Shown piece by piece: positions 9,195-19,203 of a DNA stretch of 64,000 nucleotides (position 1 is the stretch's first letter; each line of letters starts with the position of its first letter). Source of the DNA: CAIZQW01 sp037133395 (GTDB taxonomy: Bacteria; Verrucomicrobiota; Kiritimatiellia; RFP12; UBA1067); the NCBI GenBank assembly GCA_037133395.1, contig JBAXOG010000004.1, forward strand, positions 5,028 to 69,027, in the 5' to 3' direction. The notes beneath the pieces are model-generated. The model made no database searches. It saw only the letters and a program-made list of their open reading frames with translations, and was not told the origin of the DNA. The translations under genes and the position numbers were made by a program.

Positions 9195-10880
9195 CTATTT
9201 GAGAAGTATTTTCGGATACAACTCATCTAAAAAGGCTTCAAACTGCTTTCTCGCTTCTGGGTCATCCAATGGAGCCGATACATTAATGGCAACCATCGCC
9301 CAACGATTAATGCGATTCAGGATGGAGCGATCCCAGATGTCGAGTGATATGCGCTCAGCATGCGAGGCACACTCATGGTTGGGGCTCACGAACCAATAGA
9401 CGAGCGAAAAAAGATAATCGGAGGACGAGCGTTGAGCTTGAATAATCCGCGCTTCCCGAGGGTGTCCCGATTTGATATCTAATTTCTCTTTTTTTGCGCT
9501 GAGCATCACGAATCCTTGTGCAGGGAGGCAGAGCTCCGCCCGATGGATACTTCCACGGCTTCGTCCTGCAATGACAACGCTGACCGAATAAATGAGCCCA
9601 TCCGCAGAGCGATAGACCCTTTTAAGGATTTCTGTATCTTTAGGAAGGTCTTGTAACTCACCCATCGAGACTTTCTCCATTTTTCCTCCACAGGTCGGAC
9701 ACTTAAATCCGTCGCCTTGTTGGCATTTTTTTTCGATCAGAATTTGTTCTTCCGAGTGATCATTGCATTGTTCGTTGTGACAGAACCAGGGCTGATCGCC
9801 ATTAAAAGAACCGACTTGTTTGGGAAGGCTCGCAACAATAAAACGCGCTGAATCGTAGACAGGGGCACTCACCATCCGATTGCTGATAAAAACAAAGAGC
9901 ACACAAAAAGAGATAAAGCCGACGGGAACGAAATCTTTCCATGTCAGTGGCCGCACACATTCATTTTCTTTCGAGGCATGGACAAAAAGCGAACGAAGAC
10001 GCGGGAAAAAAGTGATAGCCCAAGTATCTATTTTCACCATCCATCGACCTGCTTCGAACATCAATAAAACGCCGATGACAAAAATGACGAAACCAGAATA
10101 ATCATGATAGAAGCCCGTTGCAATTTTTTGTCCAAAAAAACGTGCGACCAAGCAAATGGAAAAAATCCGAAACATGTTTCCAATCATTGCGATGGGCAAT
10201 GAACAGGCAAAGAGCATCCATTTCTGAAGGCGTGTTTTTAACGTAAAATGAGCGTAGGCCGCTGTCAGTGCCATCATGGCAAAGAGCGAACGAATTCCGC
10301 TGCAGGGATCGGCCACATCCACATTGAACTCGCCTCCAGGTACGTGAGAAAAAAGTGCCGTCCCCGAACGTTCAATGGCCATGCCGAATCCATTGAGAAT
10401 ACAGGTGGCCATGCCAGAAGAAAACATACGCAAGTGCATCGTGAAGAAATCAAGAAAGGAAGAAATGGGGACTGTAAACAATAGGAATCCAGCCGGGAAT
10501 AACATGAGCTTAGCCGTAGGCCGTCCCCAAAGGGCATAAGGGATAGACCAGATGAGTCCAATCAGGGACAGTTGCTCAATACGTGATTGCTGTCCGCGTG
10601 CTCCAAACCAGGCTGCGACCAGAAACAGGCAGGACCAAAAGAACCCTTGCCAAGAAGGCCTCCCGATGGCCATGGCTTTGGAAAAATCAACCCGCATTTT
10701 CCAGATCGCAAAAAGGCTGACAAACGGGATGACCCATCCATGCGACATATCCTCCAAGGGTTCGTTAAACATCACCAGGGTGTAACCTATCATTCCTGAA
10801 TAATTATAATAGGCAAAGAAAACCATAAGGGCGACCATTATAAATCGCGTCCAATCAAGTATTTTTTTCTGCATGATCAT
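9195..10880 (-). CDS. Exosortase fused to EpsI-type domain
   Basis: An integral membrane transpeptidase-like enzyme expected to process exported proteins bearing a C-terminal PEP-CTERM-like signal. The 561-aa protein has an N-terminal exosortase domain with catalytic Cys193 (DPCSGIRS), Arg238 (NMFRI) and His259 (YHDYSG), followed by a C-terminal EpsI/DUF3485 domain with HRAELCLPAQGF. The EpsI part contains an extra cysteine-rich stretch (CHNEQC at 367-372, CPTC at 394-397) that looks like a zinc ribbon. The start at 10880 has AGGAAAAG upstream; a GTG at 10901 is less likely. No PEP-CTERM tail was seen on any protein in this window, so its substrates lie elsewhere. Confidence 0.92.
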   Translation of the reverse strand: MIMQKKILDWTRFIMVALMVFFAYYNYSGMIGYTLVMFNEPLEDMSHGWVIPFVSLFAIWKMRVDFSKAMAIGRPSWQGFFWSCLFLVAAWFGARGQQSRIEQLSLIGLIWSIPYALWGRPTAKLMLFPAGFLLFTVPISSFLDFFTMHLRMFSSGMATCILNGFGMAIERSGTALFSHVPGGEFNVDVADPCSGIRSLFAMMALTAAYAHFTLKTRLQKWMLFACSLPIAMIGNMFRIFSICLVARFFGQKIATGFYHDYSGFVIFVIGVLLMFEAGRWMVKIDTWAITFFPRLRSLFVHASKENECVRPLTWKDFVPVGFISFCVLFVFISNRMVSAPVYDSARFIVASLPKQVGSFNGDQPWFCHNEQCNDHSEEQILIEKKCQQGDGFKCPTCGGKMEKVSMGELQDLPKDTEILKRVYRSADGLIYSVSVVIAGRSRGSIHRAELCLPAQGFVMLSAKKEKLDIKSGHPREARIIQAQRSSSDYLFSLVYWFVSPNHECASHAERISLDIWDRSILNRINRWAMVAINVSAPLDDPEARKQFEAFLDELYPKILLK

Positions 10881-10916
10881 TTCGACTCTTTTCCTTGTCA
10901 CAGGGCTTTATGTAAT

Positions 10917-12054
<1,138 letters not shown>

Positions 12055-12062
<8 letters not shown>

Positions 12063-13581
12063 GATGTGCACTCCTGATGCGATAAAGAACATCCTCTTTC
12101 TCAAACGTAAAATGGCCTGTAAGCAAGACGTTTGACGTATACCCGGCAACAGGCGACACAATAAAAACACGGGCTCTTGTTTTTATCAGTCGGACAAGAT
12201 CCTCATCTGTCTCACCTGTAAAAAAAGTAATAACGCGAATATGAGGCGTTAGAAGTCCAGCGGCTTGTGCTGCCATGATGGGTCCCGCCGCAGTATTGTC
12301 CGCAATGAGGACATCGCCTTGTTTTAGGATAGCACAGACATGTTGAATAAAGCGAGCGGCTGATTGCTCGTTGTGTTTCCAGGGAAACAGCCAATAGCTA
12401 CTTTCCTCTCTAAAGGGGAGTTCGCGCATCCGCTTAACCCCGCCTTGTCGGGTTTGTAAAAAATGATGGAGGATCAAGGGCGTTGCAAGCGAGAAGAACA
12501 AGATCACGGCTCCTAACGTGATCAGATGCTTACGTTGAAGCGTCAGGCTGTCTAATCCCATACCAACCCAAATAACGAGGAGCGCAAGGGAGGGTAATAT
12601 AAACGTGGCTTGATCGGGTACAAAATAACGAATCCAGAACACAACATGGATCGCGGTTAATCCGAGAAGCACAATTTTGAAGCAAGTATATTTGCTGTGC
12701 GTCCGTCCTGCAAAGCCAGCAAATACCCAGGCAGGATTGAATAGGCTGATGCCGGCCAATGCTAAATTCATCTTTGCCAACGGCCAATTAATCGCTCGGG
12801 TTCCGACGACAACATCTTCAAACTCGCGACCAAACAAGAGGCTCTTAACCGTTGTAACGAACGATTGTGTGGTGCCCCATTCGATCACAAAAAGTCCGAG
12901 GAGTAAACAGGCTCCGAGTAGCCAGGTGCTAGCACAAATAAGAAGAACACGGGCCATGTACAGGAAATGTTTTCGGGCATGCAGATAGACAAAAAGAATG
13001 GCATAGATCGGCAGATTTAAAAAAGCGAAATTGTGGAGGGACGCATGCAGGCCGTTCAGCAGGGCGAGAAGGATCCAGCCCTGAACCCTGACCCCTGAAT
13101 CTTGCTCTGGTGTTGCGCAGAGGTGCGCAACGCAGAGCAACTCCGCCATAAGAAAGGCAAGTGACCAGGTATAGACTTCTGCAATCGTGGACATCCACCA
13201 CGCCATGTGAGTGAGCCCAAGAGTCAAGACCGCGAGGATGATGGTGGATGTTTTAAGTTGCAACTGCAACAGGATGCGCGTCAAAAAGAATAATGCGAGC
13301 GACATACCCAGACCGCTAAAAAGATTCAGTGCATAAAAACGACAAGAGGCCGGAAAGAAAAAAGAAAATAATTCTGCTCCAGCAATGTAGCACGGATGCG
13401 AGCGTGCAATTCCGGAGATCCAAAAATAATCATGAGCGAGCACACGATATTGAAATTCTCCGCTGTCTTGCCAGCTTACACCCCGTTGCGCTGTTGCTGC
13501 ATAAAGAAGAAAGAAACAAACAAAGATCACACCCGAGAGTATCCAGTTTTTATTCGATGTTATGTCTCTGATGCATATCAT
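12055..13581 (-). CDS. DUF2723-like membrane protein, short form
   Basis: A 508-residue polytopic membrane protein whose N-terminus, SWQDSGEFQYRVLAHDYFW, matches the QDSGE signature of the DUF2723 protein at 1356-4649, and SHPCYIAGAELF takes the place of its PHPPGYPLW motif. It lacks the long soluble TPR half and ends in a short soluble domain. By analogy with TMEM260 it may be a lipid-sugar-dependent glycosyltransferase acting at the periplasmic face. It is placed between the acetyltransferase and aminotransferase of the glycan locus. A loop between membrane segments (LLCVAHLCATPEQDSGVRVQG) is encoded by a palindrome plus heptamer repeat at 13079-13140 that looks inserted. Confidence 0.75.
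13079..13140. repeat. Heptamer array plus long palindrome inside a coding sequence
   Basis: Three 7-bp units (CCCTGAA, CCCTGAC, CCCTGAA) at 13079-13099 directly adjoin a 39-bp hairpin at 13102-13140. The hairpin has TTGCTCTG pairing with CAGAGCAA outside and GTTGCGCA / GAGG / TGCGCAAC inside, again an 8-bp stem, 4-nt loop, 8-bp stem core. The gene frame stays open through it. Confidence 0.85.
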
Positions 13582-13589
13582 AAGAGAAG

Positions 13590-14210
13590 TTATTTCAATC
13601 GGGCACGGGTTGTGTGGTCAAGAATGTGAGTCAAGGCGGTTGTGCCAGCACCGAGCGTGGACCACGCTCCCATTTTTATAAGTGGAATCGTTGAGGCGTT
13701 GGTTCCGAGGAGTGCCCCTTCTCCGATGTGGCATCCGCCAGAAATGCGGGCTCCTGGACAAACCTGCACAAAGTCGGCCAGAGTGACATCATGACCAACA
13801 CAGGCTTGATTATTCACGATGACATGGCTGCCGATGAGAGCCCCAGAAGAGACAATGCTCCCGATGCCAATGAAAGAGCCTTTGCCAATGGTCGTGTCAG
13901 GCGCGATGATCGCCGTGGGATCAATAATAGAGTGAGGAAGGATCCCAACAGCGCAGGCGCGTGCGACAACGGATTGCCGTGCACGATTATTTCCAATGGC
14001 ACAGATGAAGCGCGCACCGGGCAGTTGAGCAGCAGCATTCTCCAGTGTTCCGAGCAGTGGAAAGCCTGCAAAAGTTCCGCTCTGTTTATCCGAAGCATCG
14101 TCGCAAAAACCGATCAGCCCCAGATCGCACCCTGCATGGTTCATACGGTCGATAATCCAGGCGATTTCTTTGCCGAACCCACTTGCGCCAATGATGATTA
14201 TTTTTTTCAT
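13590..14210 (-). CDS. NeuD/PglD/EpsM-type sugar O/N-acyltransferase
   Basis: A 206-residue acetyl-CoA-dependent transferase of the left-handed beta-helix type. The N-terminal Rossmann-like part begins MKKIIIIGASGFGKEIAW; the rest is made of hexapeptide repeats (DPTAIIAPDTTIGKGSFIG, ALIGSHVIVNNQACVGHDV). PglD and EpsM acetylate the amino group made by PglE/EpsN on a UDP-sugar, and the neighbours here fit that pairing. Its start overlaps the sugar transferase stop by 4 bp (ATGA), so the two are translationally coupled. Confidence 0.92.
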   Translation of the reverse strand: MKKIIIIGASGFGKEIAWIIDRMNHAGCDLGLIGFCDDASDKQSGTFAGFPLLGTLENAAAQLPGARFICAIGNNRARQSVVARACAVGILPHSIIDPTAIIAPDTTIGKGSFIGIGSIVSSGALIGSHVIVNNQACVGHDVTLADFVQVCPGARISGGCHIGEGALLGTNASTIPLIKMGAWSTLGAGTTALTHILDHTTRARLK

Positions 14211-14779
14211 TGCACTCCCTTGAATTCATCCATGGTGGCTTCACCATCAGCATGGATGCCTTGGCGTGTTAAGACGCGCCAAGCGGTGAGCCCAATTATT
14301 TTTAAATCAAGTCCGAAAGTCCAGTGGTCAACGTACCAAACATCATAAGCAAATTTTTGTTCCCACGTGAGCGTGTTGCGCCCATTGATTTGCGCCCATC
14401 CTGTTAGGCCGGGACGCACATCGTGGCGGCGCAACTGCTCAGGCGTGTAACGCGATAGGTAACGTACGAGCAGGGGACGTGGACCCACCAGCGACATCTC
14501 CCCCTTTAGAACATTGAAAAGCTCAGGCAGTTCATCGAGGCTGGTGGCGCGCAGGAAACGTCCCATGCGTGTCAGGCGTTCGGCATCTGGGGCATCGCCC
14601 AAACGCATGGTGCGAAACTTGAATAAGCGAAAATTTTTTCCTTTCAAGCCAGGCCGCTCTTGCGTGAAGAACACCGGGGCGCCCATGCTGATCAACACAA
14701 CGCAAGCGACCAGTGCCAGCAACGGCAACCAGAGCACTGCTGTGAGAAGCGTGAGTGTCATGTCAAATAAGCGTTTCAT
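14207..14779 (-). CDS. Bacterial sugar transferase (EpsL/PglC-like initiating phosphoglycosyl transferase)
   Basis: A small monotopic phosphoglycosyl transferase, 190 aa, that moves a sugar phosphate from UDP-sugar to undecaprenyl phosphate and so starts a glycan chain at the inner membrane. Visible are the N-terminal hydrophobic hairpin, FFTQERPGLKGKNF, FKFRTMR, the catalytic Asp-Glu in SLDELPELFNVLKGEMSLVG, and PRPL. The compact size is that of PglC/EpsL rather than of the long WbaP form. It overlaps ridA upstream and the acetyltransferase downstream by 4 bp each. Confidence 0.94.
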   Translation of the reverse strand: MKRLFDMTLTLLTAVLWLPLLALVACVVLISMGAPVFFTQERPGLKGKNFRLFKFRTMRLGDAPDAERLTRMGRFLRATSLDELPELFNVLKGEMSLVGPRPLLVRYLSRYTPEQLRRHDVRPGLTGWAQINGRNTLTWEQKFAYDVWYVDHWTFGLDLKIIGLTAWRVLTRQGIHADGEATMDEFKGVQ

Positions 14780-15159
14780 GGCACGGGGGTAATAGCGACG
14801 GCCTCGATTTCAATGCGAGCGTTTTTGGGTAAGCGCGACACTTCAACAGTTGAACGCGCAGGTTTGTGTCCGGCGAACATCTCCTCATACACTTTGTTCA
14901 TGAAGGGAAATTCTCCCATGTCTGTGAGAAAGACGGTTGTCTTCACGACCTGGCTCAAGCTTGAACCTGCTGCCGCAAGAACGGCACGGAGATTTAGGAG
15001 CACTTGCATGGTCTGTTCTGCGGGGCCTACGACTTCGATGATGCCGGTGACTGGATTGATCGGGAGTTGTCCTGAGCAAAAGAGTAAGCCGTTGACTTCA
15101 ATGGCTTGTGCGTAAGGACCGATAGCTGCGGGTGCATTTGGGGTATTAATTATGTTCAT
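14776..15159 (-). CDS. ridA: RidA-family enamine/imine deaminase
   Basis: Hydrolyses reactive 2-aminoacrylate and related enamines released by PLP enzymes. The 127-aa length and the motifs AIGPYAQAI, FCSGQLP and the catalytic Arg in ARSTVEV are typical of the RidA/YjgF/UK114 family. It starts one base after the folD stop region and overlaps the sugar transferase by 4 bp. It is the only amino-acid-metabolism member of this otherwise glycan-related operon. It could protect against by-products of the PLP aminotransferase downstream, but that is a guess. Confidence 0.93.
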   Translation of the reverse strand: MNIINTPNAPAAIGPYAQAIEVNGLLFCSGQLPINPVTGIIEVVGPAEQTMQVLLNLRAVLAAAGSSLSQVVKTTVFLTDMGEFPFMNKVYEEMFAGHKPARSTVEVSRLPKNARIEIEAVAITPVP

Positions 15160-15160
15160 A

Positions 15161-16048
15161 CTATTTTTTCGTACGTGTAGCAGATTCGAGGGTGTTATAC
15201 AGAAGCATGGTAATAGTCATGGGGCCGACGCCCCCGGGAACAGGTGTAATCAGCGAGGCGACCTGCGTTGCGGAATCGAAGTCGACATCGCCGACGAGAC
15301 GGAAGCCGTTTTTCTTAGTGGCATCTGGAATGCGGTTGACGCCCACATCAATGACAACGGCGCCAGGCTTAATCATGTCACCTGTGACCGTATTCGGACG
15401 GCCTGCGGCTACAACCAAGATATCCGCTTGCCGGGTAAAGACGGACAAATCTTTCGTGCCCGTATGGCAGACGGTCACCGTGGCGTTGCCGCCTTTGGCC
15501 TTGCGCATCAGCAGGTGCGCGACGGGCTTGCCGACAATGTTGCTACGACCGATCACGACCGCATGCTTACCTGAGGTCTCGATACCTGCGCTGATCAGCA
15601 TTTGTATGATGCCGTTCGGTGTGCAGGGCAGGAAGCAGGTCTCGCCAATCATCATGCGGCCTACATTGATGGGCGTGAAGCCATCGACATCCTTTTCAGG
15701 GACGATGGCGTTAATGACTGCGGCTTCATTAATATGTTTCGGCAGTGGAAGCTGTACGAGAATGCCATGAATGCGCGGATCACTATTCATCTTTCGGACA
15801 ACGGCCAGAGCCTCTTCTTGTGTGGTTGTGGCGGGCATACGTACATCCTCCGAATGCATGCCCGCTTCCTCGCAGGCCTTTTCCTTGGCGGTCACGTAGG
15901 AGGTGGATGCGGGATCGAGTCCAATGAGGATCACGCCAAGACCGGGCGTGATGCCATGCTGGGTCTTGAGCTCCGCGACTTGCTTTGCGATATCTGCGCG
16001 CATCGTTGCTGCGAGTTGTTTACCGTCGAGTATCATTGCTGAGTTCAT
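15161..16048 (-). CDS. folD: Bifunctional methylenetetrahydrofolate dehydrogenase/cyclohydrolase
   Basis: Interconverts 5,10-methylene-, methenyl- and 10-formyl-tetrahydrofolate with NADP. The 295-aa protein shows YVTAKEKACEEAGM (holding the catalytic Lys), VQLPLPKHI, the PCTPNGI loop and the nucleotide-binding VVIGRSNIVGKPVAHLLM. It is the first gene of the run of minus-strand genes ending with the exosortase-like gene at 8136, with gaps of 0-36 bp throughout. Its promoter should lie in or beyond the S23 cassette upstream. Confidence 0.96.
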   Translation of the reverse strand: MNSAMILDGKQLAATMRADIAKQVAELKTQHGITPGLGVILIGLDPASTSYVTAKEKACEEAGMHSEDVRMPATTTQEEALAVVRKMNSDPRIHGILVQLPLPKHINEAAVINAIVPEKDVDGFTPINVGRMMIGETCFLPCTPNGIIQMLISAGIETSGKHAVVIGRSNIVGKPVAHLLMRKAKGGNATVTVCHTGTKDLSVFTRQADILVVAAGRPNTVTGDMIKPGAVVIDVGVNRIPDATKKNGFRLVGDVDFDSATQVASLITPVPGGVGPMTITMLLYNTLESATRTKK

Positions 16049-16063
16049 AATGAAGTTCCAATA

Positions 16064-16087
16064 ATCAACACGGAATATCCAATATCC
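16064..16087. repeat. Left inverted repeat of the S23 cassette
   Basis: The 19-mer ATCAACACGGAATATCCAA at 16064-16082 is the exact reverse complement of 16504-16522. It continues into a second AATATCC heptamer (16074-16087). It sits 7 bp beyond the stop of the four-helix-bundle gene. Confidence 0.85.
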
Positions 16088-16093
16088 AATGGC

Positions 16094-16486
16094 CTACTTG
16101 GGGACAAGGATGTTCTGTGGGTTGTTGTTTCTTTTTGCGGTTGTGACACAGGTGAAAAGAATAGAAATGAGTTCATCTGTTTCTTGTAGAAGAGGGAGTA
16201 ACTTCTCGGTTGGTTTTATCATTTCTGTTTTGACGATAATCTTCAACCAGACGTTGGTCTCACGGAGTTCCTTTAATGCAATTTTGACCTTGTGGATGAA
16301 GTCGGGCCTCGACTCTGCGCTTTGAGCTTCTCCGTAGTTTGGTGCTGGAGATGTTCCGCTTCGTAAAAGTTGTCCGCAAATGTGTTGTCCCGCACTTGAA
16401 CATGGAAGTGCCTCAGACAGTTTAATAATGCGCACGGCAAAATTAATCAGCCTGTCTTGCAAGTCATATTCTTTTTTTTCGGACAT
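16094..16486 (-). CDS. Four-helix-bundle protein, 23S rRNA intervening-sequence (S23) family
   Basis: A 130-residue all-helical protein of the S23/bAvd-like family: LINFAVRIIKLSEALP, then GQHICGQLLRSGTSPAPNYGEA, then a KIALKELRETNVWLKII helix. Relatives are found inside 23S rRNA intervening sequences and as the accessory protein of diversity-generating retroelements, but free-standing copies are common and have no agreed function. There is no rRNA or reverse transcriptase near it. It lies alone between mutS and folD and is framed on both sides by perfect 19-bp inverted repeats, as if it had been inserted as a unit. The start at 16486 has AGGAAG upstream. Confidence 0.88.
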   Translation of the reverse strand: MSEKKEYDLQDRLINFAVRIIKLSEALPCSSAGQHICGQLLRSGTSPAPNYGEAQSAESRPDFIHKVKIALKELRETNVWLKIIVKTEMIKPTEKLLPLLQETDELISILFTCVTTAKRNNNPQNILVPK

Positions 16487-16503
16487 CAAGGTGTCTTCCT
16501 AAC

Positions 16504-16522
16504 TTGGATATTCCGTGTTGAT
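16504..16522. repeat. Right inverted repeat of the S23 cassette
   Basis: TTGGATATTCCGTGTTGAT, exact inverse of 16064-16082. Outside it the two flanks stay similar for several more bases. It lies between the mutS stop and the S23 start codon. Confidence 0.85.
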
Positions 16523-16540
16523 GATTGAATGTTGGGACTT

Positions 16541-19039
16541 CTAAAAGAGCGTCAATTGGTTGGAGGGGGCTTGAATATGTTTTTTCGATGTTGATTTGGC
16601 GAGTTTAGGCAGACCAGCCTCGAGTTCGCCCTCTTCGAGGTTGGCTAAGATTTCGTTTGAGCGCAAGAGGACCTCAGCCGGCATACCCGCGAGACGTGCG
16701 ACATGGATGCCGTAACTTTTGTCCGCCGTGCCAGGCGCGATGCGGCGTAGGAAAACCACGCTGTCGCCATGTTCGCGCACTTGGACGGTGTAGTTTTTGA
16801 CGCCGTTCAGGGTGATGGCCAGATCGGTCAGTTCGTGATAATGCGTGGCAAAGAGTGTCTTGGCTTTGACACGGGGCGTATTATGTAGATATTCCGCGAC
16901 AGCCCATGCGATGCTGATTCCATCAAAGGTGCTGGTTCCTCGTCCGATTTCATCGAGCACGATCAAACTCTTTTCGGTCGCATTGTTCAGAATGTTCGCG
17001 GTTTCCTGCATTTCGACCATGAAGGTACTGCGACCGCGAGCTAGGTCATCGCCTGCACCGACACGCGTGAAGACGCGATCCAAGATACCGATTTGTGCGC
17101 TACGCGCAGGAACGAAGGACCCCAGATGCGCCATAATCGCGATCAACGCAACTTGACGGATATACGTGGATTTACCCGCCATGTTCGGTCCGGTGATGAG
17201 CATGATTTGATGCAACGTGCAATTAAGCAACGCATCATTCGGGACGAACTGTTCGGCGTCGGGGAGTTGTTCAATGACGGGGTGGCGTCCATCCTTAATG
17301 CTCAGCGTGTCATCCAGTGTCATTTCGGGGCGGACATAACCCAGCGCGAGGGCCCGGTCAGCGAACGAAGCCAGCGCATCCAGTTGCGCCAGAGCATCGG
17401 CGGTTTCCTGGATTTCAGCGGTATGGGTGGCTATTTTTTCCCGAATTTCGCAGAAAAGCTCGAATTCCATCGCGACTGCCTTGTCCTGAGCGCCAAAAAT
17501 CTTCTGCTCGTAGGTTTTGAGCTCTGGGGTGATAAAGCGTTCGGCATTGACGAGCGTCTGGCGGCGTTCATACTCTGGCGGCGCGGAAGCAGCCTGCCCC
17601 TTGGAGATTTCGATATAAAAGCCAAAAATTTTGTTATGGCGCACTTTGAGGGTCTTAATGCCGGTCCGATCCTGCTCGGAGGCTTGGTACTTCGCGAGCC
17701 AGGCATGACCTTCGGAAGCTAAGGCCCTGAGTTCGTCCAAGTCCTTATGATAGCCATGGCGGATCATGCCGCCGTCCTTGAGGCCGATGGGAGGCGAATC
17801 ATCGATGGCCGCATGAATGAGGTCCACAAGTTCAGGCAAGGGGTGGATACGACTAGAAAGGTCAGAAAGCAACGCATCTCCGGTTTGTGCCATGCTCTCT
17901 CGGATTTCGGGCATCGGAAGGAGTGATCCTTCTAACGCTTTGACATCACGGGCATTACATCGATTGGCGTTGATGCGAGCCACGAGGCGTTCTAAATCGC
18001 GGACACTTGCGAATTTTTCGCGTAAGTTATTTAAAACAAGACGGTTACGTGTAAAAAACTCAACGGTGTCCAAACGGGCGTGAATTTCGATCTGCTGGCG
18101 TAGCGGACGGACGATCCAGGAGCGGAGCAGGCGTGCGCCCATCGGGGTTCGCGTATTGTCCAAAACGCCCAAAAGTGTATGTTCCTTAGCTTTCCCTCGT
18201 TGAGGGATCAAATCGAGGTTCCCGCACGTATTGTCATCTAGCATCAGAAAATGGGCAGAATGACGGACTTGGAGGGATCGAATATGCCCTGCGGTATGGT
18301 GAAGTTGTTCGCAGACATACTGAATAAGAGCCCCAGAGGGGCAAACGAGGGCTGGGACGCCCTCGCATCCGTATCCCTGAAGAGAATGGACCTGGAAATG
18401 GCGCAGGAGCCGGTCATACGCGCAATCATACTCCAGAGTCCAGTCATCGATTTCCGTTACAGAACCTGCAATGGACGGAACAAGAATCTCAACAAGGCGC
18501 GGATCAGAGCGTTGCATCGGACCGACCAAACATTCGCTCGGTGCATACCGCTTCAAGGCTTCCATAAGCGAAGCAATATCCGGAAGAATTTCCGCCATAA
18601 ATACGCCGGTAGAAAGGTCGAGAAGTGCGAGCCCGATATCTGCGTTCACGACATAAAGGGCAGCCAGAAAATTGTTGCGGGATGAATCAAGAATCTCGTC
18701 CTCTGTCACCGTACCTGGCGTGACCACGCGAGTGACCTCCCTGCGGACGATCCCTTTTGCCTGAGAAGGATCTTCCATTTGGTCGCAGATCGCTACCTTT
18801 TTCCCTGCACGGATGAGTTTGGCCAAATAGGCATCGATAGCATGGTAAGGTACGCCACACATGGGGGTGCCCGCGCGTTGTGTCAGCGCGACACCGAGAA
18901 GAGGGGCTGCGGCACGGGCATCCTCAAAAAACATCTCATAAAAATCACCCAGACGAAACAAAAGAATAACGCCTTCTGGAAGTTCAGATTTAATTCGCCG
19001 ATATTGCCGCATCATAGGAGTAAGTTCTTCAGAAGACAT
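16541..19039 (-). CDS. mutS: DNA mismatch repair ATPase MutS
   Basis: Recognises mismatches and small loops and recruits MutL. The 832-aa protein has the N-terminal mismatch-binding domain (TPMMRQYRRIKSE, then FRLGDFYEMFFEDA, which holds the Phe-x-Glu wedge), the clamp and lever region, and the C-terminal ATPase with Walker A GPNMAGKST, SLIVLDEIGRGTSTFDG and FATHYHEL. The full length matches the housekeeping MutS1 type. No mutL is in the window. No clear ribosome site precedes the ATG. It is divergent from the lipoprotein gene at 19204. Confidence 0.98.
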   Translation of the reverse strand: MSSEELTPMMRQYRRIKSELPEGVILLFRLGDFYEMFFEDARAAAPLLGVALTQRAGTPMCGVPYHAIDAYLAKLIRAGKKVAICDQMEDPSQAKGIVRREVTRVVTPGTVTEDEILDSSRNNFLAALYVVNADIGLALLDLSTGVFMAEILPDIASLMEALKRYAPSECLVGPMQRSDPRLVEILVPSIAGSVTEIDDWTLEYDCAYDRLLRHFQVHSLQGYGCEGVPALVCPSGALIQYVCEQLHHTAGHIRSLQVRHSAHFLMLDDNTCGNLDLIPQRGKAKEHTLLGVLDNTRTPMGARLLRSWIVRPLRQQIEIHARLDTVEFFTRNRLVLNNLREKFASVRDLERLVARINANRCNARDVKALEGSLLPMPEIRESMAQTGDALLSDLSSRIHPLPELVDLIHAAIDDSPPIGLKDGGMIRHGYHKDLDELRALASEGHAWLAKYQASEQDRTGIKTLKVRHNKIFGFYIEISKGQAASAPPEYERRQTLVNAERFITPELKTYEQKIFGAQDKAVAMEFELFCEIREKIATHTAEIQETADALAQLDALASFADRALALGYVRPEMTLDDTLSIKDGRHPVIEQLPDAEQFVPNDALLNCTLHQIMLITGPNMAGKSTYIRQVALIAIMAHLGSFVPARSAQIGILDRVFTRVGAGDDLARGRSTFMVEMQETANILNNATEKSLIVLDEIGRGTSTFDGISIAWAVAEYLHNTPRVKAKTLFATHYHELTDLAITLNGVKNYTVQVREHGDSVVFLRRIAPGTADKSYGIHVARLAGMPAEVLLRSNEILANLEEGELEAGLPKLAKSTSKKHIQAPSNQLTLF

Positions 19040-19095
19040 ACGTGCGAATTTTCACAGGTTAAGGGGGTTTAGTCAATGAAAAAAAAACCATTTTC

Positions 19096-19116
19096 CCCTT
19101 GTTTAGAACACAAGGG
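19096..19116. other. Inverted repeat in the mutS/lipoprotein divergent region
   Basis: CCCTTGT (19096-19102) and ACAAGGG (19110-19116) form a perfect 7-bp stem around a 7-nt loop within the 164-bp gap between divergent genes. With no T-run on either strand it is more like an operator than a terminator. Nothing else was recognised in this gap. Confidence 0.4.
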
Positions 19117-19203
19117 TCATGGTATGCTAATGAAACTTTTTGTAATGGTTTTTCCCCCTATATGGCGGATGTGTGCCCTTTTGAAGAAAGTGAGTATAGT
19201 TAT

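Noticed and set aside
16094..16486. S23 protein as part of a diversity-generating retroelement
   Set aside because: There is no reverse transcriptase, template repeat or variable repeat near it.
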